52,221 nt of DNA from Priapulus caudatus (lineage: Eukaryota; Priapulida; Priapulimorpha; Priapulimorphida; Priapulidae), in contig NW_014577289.1 in the NCBI RefSeq assembly GCF_000485595.1, positions 9,412-61,632 on the forward strand, given 5' to 3'. This document shows positions 23,125-33,500 of this stretch, one piece after another. Both the position numbers and the translations under genes were made by a program. Each line of letters opens with the position of its first letter. Within the stretch, counting starts at the first letter, position 1. Below the pieces are notes generated by a model. That model was given only the letters and a program-made list of their open reading frames with translations, had not been told where the DNA came from and searched no databases.

Positions 23125-23242
23125 AGTAGGCGAGGTATGGTCCGGCATATTAGATAGTTACCAAGGTAGCGTCGGTATACCGGACCGTACGCCAGGGTAC
23201 GTTTCCGGCAGTACCTGGGGGACATAGACCCTATCAGCCTTA
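23107..23242 (-). repeat. GC-rich repeat family, copy 3 (inverted)
   Basis: On the minus strand it begins gctgatagggtctatgtccc and ends gtaccctgactttc. It lies head to head with copy 4, and its distal end overlaps the last codons of the frame at 22891-23124. Confidence 0.85.
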
Positions 23243-23346
23243 TTGACATTAACCACTCACTAAACAGTAAGCCACTGGCCCCATACCATTTTCTCACTTG
23301 GTTTCAACCAATATAACTCGGTAAGATTGATAAGTTGTACCGTCAT

Positions 23347-23470
23347 TAAAGCTGAGAGGGTCTATGTCCCCCGGGGTACTGCCGAACTGCGTACCTGGGT
23401 ACGGTCCGGTATACCCGGAACGTACCCTGGTACTATCTATATGCCGGACCGTACCTCGCCTACTCCACTA
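23347..23470 (+). repeat. GC-rich repeat family, copy 4
   Basis: Begins gctgagagggtctatgtccc and is similar through cggaccgtacctcgcctact, then diverges. It lacks the gtaccctgac end seen in copies 1-3. Confidence 0.8.
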
Positions 23471-23529
23471 ACGAGTCTAGGGAGTCGCCTACACCTACTC
23501 CCTAACTCTAACCCTGGCCATTCCGGTTC

Positions 23530-23740
23530 AAGGATAGAGAACATGGGTCCCAATAAAACCAATGTCATTTACATCAATATAAATATAATATTATATCAAT
23601 ATAATAGGTTAGGGTTATGGTTAGGGTTAGGATTAGGGTTAGGGTTAGGGTTACGGTTAGGGTTAGAATTAGGGTTAGAATTAGGGTTAGGGTTAGGGTT
23701 ATGCACATTGGTTTTATTGGGACCCATGTTCTCTATCCTT
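23530..23740. mobile_element. Inverted-repeat element carrying telomere-like TTAGGG tracts
   Basis: 23530-23565 and 23705-23740 are exact inverted copies of 36 bp. Between them lie AT-rich sequence and about 110 bp of ttaggg-type hexamers with scattered variants (ttatgg, ttagga, ttacgg, ttagaa). It is non-coding and sits about 0.7 kb upstream of the PAXIP1 start codon. Confidence 0.8.
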
Positions 23741-24037
23741 GGGCCACCATAGTAGTACTAGTACTAGTACTAGTAGGCCCTACAAATAGGCTACAATCAT
23801 AACACCCAAAATGTTTGTGCATGCAAACATGCATAACAATGCAAAACTATCCACCGCTCCGTCACAGTGCGTCTGAACTAGCAGCGAAGACGCGAATGTA
23901 AATCACAATATATCATAAACAGTGAAGCGCTACTACAATACCACACATGTACGTCATGTTTCAAAAATTGTACCTAAATGACTTCAATACAAAATCCATA
24001 TAAAAAGGACCGGTTGAAAAATCTCTTTTCTAAGAAA

Positions 24038-24112
24038 ATGGCGCCGAGATTTTGCGACAACACAATTGTCGTGCTAGGTATTTGTGTTTTCTTTGGAGTG
24101 GATATACCATAG
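24038..24112 (+). promoter_or_regulatory. YY1/TISU-like AAAATGGCGCC motif and upstream ORF
   Basis: The sequence gaaaATGGCGCCG matches the YY1-type motif common at promoters of short-leader genes and opens a 24-codon frame ending TAG at 24110, about 290 nt before the PAXIP1 ATG. A possible donor (CTAG|GTATTT) sits at 24077. It may mark the PAXIP1 transcription start region or be an upstream ORF. There is no transcript evidence. Confidence 0.35.
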
Positions 24113-24404
24113 ACTCACATTTGATTTAAAATAACACGCGTTCAAATACACAAAAACATACTTGGGAAAATAACAATTGTGTCGAAGTTTGATTAACGAA
24201 CAATTGACACCGTGTCGTAAATCGTATGCTTATCCGCCAAAACGTCAAACCTTGTTCCCTGATCTATTATTTTTGTTAGCGTGGTGACTAGTAAAGGATT
24301 TATCGGTTATGTAAGAGATTGGGAATAAGGTTCGAAGCGCGAGAAAATAAATAGTTTCAATGTTAGTTGTGTTTAGTGCCGATTAAGTTAGTATTTTTTT
24401 CGAA

Positions 24405-24500
24405 ATGTTGTCGGAATCGAACTGTAAAGTTGAGCCAAGAGTGCCGGAAGATCTTTTTAAAGGCATTAAGTATTATTTCATTGGAAGGATCAGCAATGAG
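24405..24500 (+). CDS. PAXIP1: PAXIP1 exon 1, start codon
   Basis: Codons 1-32 (MLSESNCKVEPRVPEDLF to FIGRISNE). The ATG is chosen because the following VPEDLFKGIKYYF aligns with the conserved N-terminus of the family. The donor is GTAGGT, phase 0. Confidence 0.9.
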
Positions 24501-27500
24501 GTAGGTGAAACACTCCAAAGCAAAGGTCCAAGACCTGTCTAACCAAAATTATGGGCTCAAGGATAGGGCCTAGAGCCTAGACTGCTAGTAGTAGTAGTAC
24601 TACTACTAGTACTAGTAGAGGCTAGAGAGTCCAGTTGACAGTTGTGTACATTATAATTGTATTGTACATTGTAAATTGTATACCAACTTGTACACAGTGA
24701 CACACTATGCATTAATTATCGTGTATGTATAATGCGATAGTTTATTTATAGACATTCACTGATTCAGTTACTGAGACTCAGTCTCAGACTCATAGTCATA
24801 GTCATACATACTCATACTAGTCATGGCATTGTCAACTGGCATTGGCATTAGACAAACGACGTGGATATTCGGCAAGAGGTTGAAAGCTTGCTTCGTCGGT
24901 CAAGTGACGTCACGTCCGTACGGACTCAAACTCCTGTTTTAAGGTGCATTGTGACCCTAACCCTAACCTTAACCCTAACCCTATTAAAAACAAAATTAAT
25001 AAAATTTTGTACAGTCAAAACTGTGACGTATGTCTGACGTATGTGAGCGACGAAACAAGCTTTCAACAGGTCTTTTGCGGATATTCGTCCGAGCATCGGA
25101 CACATGTTCGTATGCGCTATTCGTCCGAGCAGTTGTTGCGCATGCGCTGTTCATGTTGCATGCCGCAGTCGCACTGCACGAGTGCCGGAGGTAGGAAGTG
25201 TGAAGGGGGGGTCTGGGGGGTCTCCCCCCCCCAGACAATTTTTAAATGTAGATGCTCTAAAATGCTATTTACCCTTTAGATTTTTTGCCCTTTAGGCTGG
25301 GGGCTCGTAGCGTTTTGCTACGGCAGCCCTACGGCTGTGACGCCCCTGCATACATGCGTTGCGTATGTGGTTATACACCATAGATAGTGTTTGGTACAAT
25401 CACTCGCGTATATAAGAGAACCGAGTCGGTTTATAGTTAGTGTTAGTGTTAGGGTTGGGGTTAGGATTAGGGTTAGAGAGTAGGCGCCTCCCTATACTAG
25501 CATTATATTACATTTATGTAATACAACATGAACAGCGCATGCGCAACAACTGCTCGGACGAATAGCGCATACGAACAGGTGTCCGATGCTCGGACGAATA
25601 TCCACGTCCTTAGCCATTACCACTCAATAACCACTATAATAGTATTACACTGCAAGTGCAGGCAGTCTAAATAAATTAAAATATGTCTGAGACTCGAGTC
25701 ACTAAATCAGATCTCGTAGGCGCAGTAGGTACACTCTGCAAACGTCAAACGAAACGAGTCCCGGCCAGGCACACGCTAAATTTTTGCAGTGTGTAGGCTT
25801 ACACGCTATCCCGGACTAAGTTAGCCCCGTGAATAGACGTTATCGCTAATCGGTAAATATCACCAGATGGCACACCACCGCAAAGCATGATGGGATGGAA
25901 AAGGGGGCATCGGTCGGCGCTCATAGGTATACGCATGGCTATGGGTGATAGGAAAGGGTACTAACTATCATATCTCGCGAATGAGTTGAGTTACATTTCT
26001 AGAAATTTAGATGAATAAAAACACATGTCTTAGCTATAATCTCTGTGAATTTTCAGTTTGTTGAAGCACGATTAGTCTACTTAATTACCAAATATATGCG
26101 AACGCTATCGCGCATAGGCACCTATTGCATGCAGCAGGCTATACGCATGGCTATGGGTGATAGGAAAGGGTACTAACTATCATATCTCGCGAACGAGTTG
26201 AGTTACATTTCTAGAAATTTAGATGAATATAAACACATGTCTAATAGCTATAATCTCTGTGAATGTTCAGTTTGTTGAAGCACGATTAGTCTAATTAATT
26301 ACCAAATATATGCGAGCGGTATCGCGCATAGGCGCCTATTGCGTGCAGCCGGTTATACGCACGGCTATGGGCGATAGGAAAGGGTACTAACTATCATATC
26401 TCGCGAAGGGGTTGAGTTACATTTCTAGAAATTTAGATGAATATAAACACATGTCTTAGCTATAATCTATGTTAATTTTCAGTTTGTTGAAGCATGATTA
26501 GTCTAATTAATTAGGAAACATATGCGAACGGTATCGCGCATGCATACTGACGCCTATTGCGTGCAGCCGGCTGCTAACCGCTCGTGGCGGCGGCGGCGCT
26601 AGTAATGCCCCTTTTCCTATCCCATGATGCATTGCGGTTCCGATTGGCGATAAGGCTTATGAATATGAACATAAGGTGGGCCAGGCCCGCTTTGAAGCGT
26701 GCTAAGTTATCCCGTGCTAATTTGTGTGTGTACGCAATCTGGAGCCATGCGCAGGCTATATCTCAATATACGCATGCGCATAGCTTTGTTTGGGTTAGAT
26801 AAAAGTACAGTAGCGTGTGAAATTGTGTCTGCAATTTTGTTTTCAAATGATCTTCACGTCCATCCGGAGAAATTGAGATACTGTTACAAGGTAAATGGCA
26901 AATGGCAAGTTGGCCATGGTCACTTGCCCAGAACTCAATCTGTGCATGGTTTTGCCCCCTCTCGCCAAGATAAAAAATGGTTAGGTATGCCCCTGGTTGT
27001 ATTTGCTGAAGTGTGGTCGGGCTCTAGTCTAGCATAAGATCTCTTCATAGAATCACAAAGAAAACGTAACCGACGTAAAAGGAGAGAAATTTGATGAAAT
27101 CTGCAAGTTGCTTTTCCTGTCCAGAATTGAATAGAGAGCGACCATGGAATACTTTCATATTCACCCATGTAATATTAAAGTTTGATATACTTGGACCCTA
27201 TTGCAATCAAAACCAGTTCATAACAATCTAAATATGAGCACATGAGTGTACCATTTGATCTTTTAGAGTATTGACAGCAAAAAAACTGAAGTACAAACTT
27301 ATAGGAGCTGAATCAGCAGCTCTATCCAATAATTATTGCACTGAAAGAATTATTTTTTTGCGCATTTCTTAAATGCAGGTGGTTTGAATCATTTTGGGTA
27401 AGGAATTGCTATTAATTTTTTTTCCGTACTTAGGTTAAAAAGATGCTAAATGATGGCGGAGCAAAGAAGGAATCATATCTTACAGACATGGTTACACATG

Positions 27501-30500
27501 TCATTGCTGAGAACGGGGATAGTACAGAAGTTTCAGAGGCCAAAGAACTTTTTGAACTTCCTGTTGTGCTTGTAAGTATTTACTTTGGCTACAAGCAGTG
27601 TGCAGTGTTTACAATTTATGCGTTTGACCAAAAATTCACAAATGCAACAAATTATTGGATTGTACATCATTACGATGTACAATCCAATAATTTGTTGCAT
27701 TTGTGAATTGTACCTGTTGTAGCATTGATGTTCAATAGATTTTACATTCTAACTCTGAGAACATTATTTATTAATATTAGCCATATTTGTCACAAAACTG
27801 CATATCTAGAGTGATGCATATTATTGGAATTGACCTTTATTTGTGAATGTTTTCAGGAACGATGGGTGATTCTCTCAGTGAAATGTGGATGCCAGCTTCC
27901 GTATCCTTTATTGTCTGAAGTTACATAAGCATTACAAGTGCATAAATAACAAACAGTGTACAGTAGCAATGTGTGCGTAAGTTGGTAATGAACAATTTGT
28001 TGTTGTTATTGTTATTAACTTTATATATATGTATTGAAAAGTATTATTTTGAAAGTGTGACGTAACCACTGGATGATCATCACTGAAGTGTGTCACTGTG
28101 TCTATGTAATGATCGTTTGTTGCACGTACAGTTTACTGATATTAAATCGCTACTAGTCTATCTATACCCAGGGTGCGAAATTAACGCCAAATACTCCCTG
28201 TTTTATTGTCGGACTCCCTGATTTGAAATATGCAGGAGTCCGTGTGACTCCCTGAAAATTCTGCTATACTAACTAGTTCGTTCCAGAGCACGGCCTCGCG
28301 GAATTACCGTATTTTTTCAGCAAATGTCCAAAGAAAATTTGGCAGCCGTGCAAACCGCATGAATCTTCAAAATAACCACATGCATTATTGTTTATATATT
28401 TATTTAATTTAGAACCTCAGACTGCGGACTCCCTCATTTTGCTGCGGACTCCCTCTTTTTGTGGGCAAAAAAAAAAGAAGTTAATTTCTACCCCTGTATA
28501 TATATCTGTATTACATATCGAGTTTATAGCTGCATACCTGTATTTTCCTTAATACATATTTTGCTCAGTTTGAATGCATTCAACCCAGAGTCCAATCAGC
28601 TGTTTTCAGGTGTAGTCGCATGTACATCACAGGTAAGACATAACCCCCTCTGATATTATCTTATAAACTAAGTAGTTGAAAACGTATTTGTAACGTTGTA
28701 CCGTTAACATTATCATTATAATGTTGTTTATAATGTTATACATGTTATAGCGTTGTTTATAACGTTATAACGTTGTTTATAATGTTTATAACATTTATCA
28801 CCTTTTTGTAATGTGTGATCTTTGAGTTATTGCGGATGCCTCTGCAAAGCTGTCATCTAAACTAATTAGTTGAAAACGTTTTTGTAGTGTGTGATCCTTG
28901 AGTTATTGCTGATGTCTCTGCATTTCTCATGTTTATGTGCAGCTGCCAGCGAATGATAGCAAGCTGATATGGGTGATGGTGACATACAATGGTGGTCGCT
29001 TCCAGGTGAATCTTAACAAAAATGTAACACATCTCATAACCGGCTCACCGTTCGGGGTAAGTATCAGCAGTACTATTCCTATTCTGGTGTGATTTGTAAT
29101 TTTGGAAATAAATACCAATTATGCTATTCGTAGGTACGATCTTTCTTCTGCAGTATCATCAGTGGAGAACATACATATAGCTAAAATTCGCCAATCAATG
29201 GGCTTTTAATCCACTCATTGCCTAGAAGGTTGTTAGTCAATAGTCAGCAGAACAGTCTATCTATATTCTATCACAAACTTTAATTCGATAATTGCAGTGG
29301 CGACAAATTCTCGCTAACTTCTCATGTCTAATTCGCGGATATGTGTTACAGAAAAAATACGATTTGGCGATGAGACATTCGGACAGGGTCAGGATCGTCA
29401 TGCCGGACTGGGTGACTGACAGCACCGCTGACCGTTGTCTACTGGACGAGACACTGTACCACCCACGACTCGCGAGACCACCCACCCCACCAAAGCCACC
29501 GACGCCTCCTCCCCCTCTTCCACAGCCAACTGTTCGAACACACCTGGAGTCGCCCAGGATGCAGGTGCCGATGTCAAACCCTCTGGGTGCCCCGCTCCTC
29601 GGCATGCAGCTGAGGGCACCGCCTCCCGGTGTCCACAAGCAGGGCGCCGGAGGCTTCAATCGTCTCCCGTCCCCGAAGCAGCGCTCCCAGTACTCTCCTC
29701 AGGGAATTCCGACGAGCGCCGCGTTTCAGCCCGCCATGATGTCGCCCACGGGACTGTTCCCGTCGCAGCAGCACAGTCCGCGGCAGGGACTCCCTCGACC
29801 CGCGCAGCAGGGTCACCAGCAGGCCGGCATGTACGCGAACCCGGCGGCGGCAGCGGCGGTGCAGAAGCAGCAGGCGGCCGCATTCGGGAAACGGATGGCG
29901 ACGCCGTCTGCGGCGGCGGCGGCGGCGATGCAGCAGCGCATGCCGTACATCATGTACATGCAGAACCTGCAGAACATGCAGAACGCCGGCGGCGGCAAGG
30001 GGCTGCGGCAGACGCCGCCGCCGAGCAGCGGCACGGGCATCAACATGCAGATGCAGGGCGCGAAGATACAGCACGTGCGCGAGCAGGTGCCGCTCACCCT
30101 TCAGCAGGCGATGCAGGCGCGCATGCAGGCGATGCAGCAGGGCAACTTTCCGGGCATGATGCACCGGCCGATGGGCATGCAGGTACCGGGACAGGTGATG
30201 CAGGGAGCGTGCCAGGGCATGCCGGGACCCGGGCAGGGCATGCCGGGACCCGGGCAGGGCATGCCGGGACCCGGGCAGGGCATGGCGGGGCCCGGGCAGG
30301 GCATGGCGGGGCCCGGGCAGGGTATGCAAGGGCCAGGACAGGGAATGCATGGGCCGGGACAGGGAATGCATGGGCCGGGACAAGGCATGCAAGCGCTGAG
30401 CCAAGCCATGCAGGGTCCTGGGCAGGCAATGCAAGCCCTTAGCCAGAGCATGCAGGGATCTGGACAGGGCATCCAGGCACCAGGCATGCAAGTAATTGGG

Positions 30501-33500
30501 CAACCCTTGCAGGGTCCTGGACAGGGCATGCAGAGACCAGGTCAGGGTATCCAAGTACTTAGCCAGGGCATGCAGGGCCCTGGACAGGCCATGCAAAATC
30601 TTAGCCAGACTATGCAGGGACCAGGCCAGAGCATGCAGGTGAATCTCCCGCAGAATATGTCTGGTGGATTGCAGACGAACGCTGGTAGTGGCATGGTGCT
30701 CTCCACACAACAGGGCATGGCAGCTGCACGCATGGGCATGTCGATTCCTCCATCGTCGATGTCTACGAGCTTGGGCATGTCCATGGCCCAACAGTCGATG
30801 CCCAGCAACATGGGCCTGTCGAAGTCCCAGCAGTCGATAGCCACCTGTATGGGCATGTCCGTGTCCCAACAGTCCCTCGCCACGAGCATGGGCGGCACCA
30901 TGCAGAACCTCGCGGGATTTGCAGCGAACATGTCGTCCATGTCTGGTGGTCACCCCACAACTCAGTCAGTAGGTGGCATGATGACGGGCGCACACAGCAT
31001 GGGCATGTCTCCGATGCAGCAGGGTATTCCGAAGGCTGGCCTCGGCACCTCCATGATGAGAATCAGTGCGGCAGCAGCAGCGGGTGGCACAGTAGCAAGC
31101 AACATGGCTAGGATGGCCGGCGTGCCGCCGCGCAATCTGTCGCCTCAGCAAATGGAAACCAGCACCAGCTCGGCGATGCCGACGGCCAAGTCCGCCCTCG
31201 TGCGCATGATCAACAACCGGCTGCACAACCAGGAGGCGCTAGCGCTGCCGCAGGACCCCAACCAGCATCTCGGCCACCTGCAGAACATGATGGGCCAGCA
31301 GCTGCATCAGCAGCAGATCGCCGGCATGCACGCGAACGCCACATCGCCGCGTGCTCTCCGCAACATCAGCAACATAAGCCAGGTCCAGTGGCAACAGCAA
31401 CATCAGCAGCAGCAGCAGCAACAACAACAGGTAGCAGCGGGAATGGGCGCTACGCCGCAGCAGTCGCAGACGATCTACCCGACGAGCGTCAACCAACTCG
31501 TGGCTGCCATGAACAGAAACCGACAGCAGCAGCAGCAGGACAACAAGATGATTCCGTCCGTGGTCGTGCCACCCGTGCCGGACGTCGTCCACTACTTCGG
31601 ACATGATCCGCAGATCCGTGTGCCGGCCGAGCTTTGTCTGCTCGGATGCATCTTCGTGATCGTCGACTACGAGCGCATCGTCGACTCGAGCCTGCTGCAG
31701 TCGTGGTGGAAGGTGATCGAGCATCACGGTGGAGAGGTGCTGCCCACCTACCAGCCGCGATGCACGCACCTCATGTGCGACAACCAGAAGAGTGCCGTCT
31801 ATCAGCAGGTGAGCTAGGCACGCGCGTGCGTGCGTGCGTGCGTCCGTGTGTGTGAAAGCGTTTGTGCATGCACACGTGCGTATGCGCATGAGTGCGTGCT
31901 TGTATGCGATGATTGCATGTGTGCGTGCAGTGATTGTGTGTGTAGGTGTGATGATTGCATGTGTAGGTGCGATGATTGCATGTGTAAGTGCGATGATTGC
32001 ATGTGTAAGTGCGATGATTGCATGTACAGGTGCGATGATTGCATGTGCGGTTGTGCGATGATTGCATGTGTAAGTGCGATGATTGTTTGTGTGTGCATGT
32101 GCGGGTGAGGTGTATGGGTGAGTGCGTGCATGTGTAGGTGCGGTGATTGCATGTATGTGTGAATGCGCAAGATGTGTGATGATTTTGCGAGTGTGTACAT
32201 GTGTGGGCGATTGAGCGTGTGAGACTGAGAGCTTGGGTGGTTGCGGTGATTGCACGTGTGCGTTTGAATGTCAGCTTGCGTGCTTAAATTGGTGGGGAAT
32301 TATTATAAAACCTTGATAAGGACCACATAACCTTGGAAGAAGTAAAGGACAACGCGATCCCTTCTGTGTTCGCAAGTATCGCAAATTGGTGTGGAATTAT
32401 TATAATACCTTGATAAGGACCGCATAACCTTGGAATACGTAAAGGACAATTGTGACCCGCTCCAGCAAAACCAGGATTAAGTAGGAAATTTTACAAATTG
32501 AGTTATGTGCATATCTGAATAGATCATTTAATTTCCTTTAAAATGATATATAATATTTGGCTATATCTAAAGAATTGACCGATCTACAGCAATTTGAAGA
32601 TTGGAAACCGACTTATTCCGGAATATGCAGCTTTTGAGATAAAGCGTTCCGGGTATGGTGCCCAGTCGGGGATGAGGGGCCGCCCTTCACAATTTTTTTT
32701 TCTTCTTTTTTTTTAAATTAAAAAGGACCATAACAACCTAGAGATATCTGAACCTATAAATCCGGATTAAATATGCACTTAGGAACATATTTCAGAATTG
32801 ACATGTGTGCGTGCTCATTACTCAAAACAATGACTTGCGACTTAGTCCCTATTATGCTGGAGCGGGTCACAATGTGTTGCCTTCGGTGTTCACAAGTATC
32901 TTGTGTTTTAGGCTGTGAGGGAAGGCAAACGCTGTGTGACAGCATACTGGCTCAACGACTGCCTGTTGCAGAAGAAGATGGCACCCCCATGGAGAGCATT
33001 ACACCTGCCAACACTCTTTGCTGAGGAGAAACCGCTGAAAAATCACGTGAGTCGAGGCGGTAGGGAATATGCAGAAGTAGGGGCATCTTTCTTTTCCGAA
33101 GATATGTTGTTCTTCATTATTAAAAGCCTGCTGCTATTAATAACCTGATGATTTTAATAGCCTGGTGCTTTTTATCAGTGGCTTGGTTCATTGCATTATT
33201 AGGTTTCAAGTCACACGTCTGATAGTACTGTGATAATGATGATGATGATGATGATGATGATATGGTAAAATATTGTTTAAGCAATGCAAAATAAAACTAT
33301 TTATATTATATAGACATGATTTTCGAGCGAAGGTTCACGTTCACAGGTTGAATTTTGCAGATAATATGCGTGTCAAACTTCGAGGGCGAGGAGCGCGTGA
33401 TGATAAAGGCAATGATTGTAGTGCTGGGTGCCAAGTATACAGGCTTCATGACCCGGCACAACACTGTCCTCATATCCCGCAGGTAACCATGGTTGCGAAT

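Larger units (their letters stand above)
18770..24404. other. Intergenic space between head-to-head DCAF7 and PAXIP1
   Basis: Promoters of both genes must lie here. The visible content is four copies of a GC-rich repeat (19180, 20490, 23098 and 23347), a hAT-like element (21702-22435), decayed coding stretches (19793-20171, about 21320-21560, 22891-23124) and a telomere-like inverted-repeat element (23530-23740). The stretch 20650-21180 is AT-rich with nothing recognisable. Confidence 0.7.

Noticed and set aside
29574-30953. 459-codon minus-strand open frame
   Set aside because: Antisense shadow of the PAXIP1 GPGQGM/Met-rich exon; composition (His/Leu/Arg) is a reflection of the sense codons.
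31239-32255. 338-codon minus-strand open frame
   Set aside because: Half is antisense to PAXIP1 exon 6, half is a 21-bp minisatellite in the next intron.
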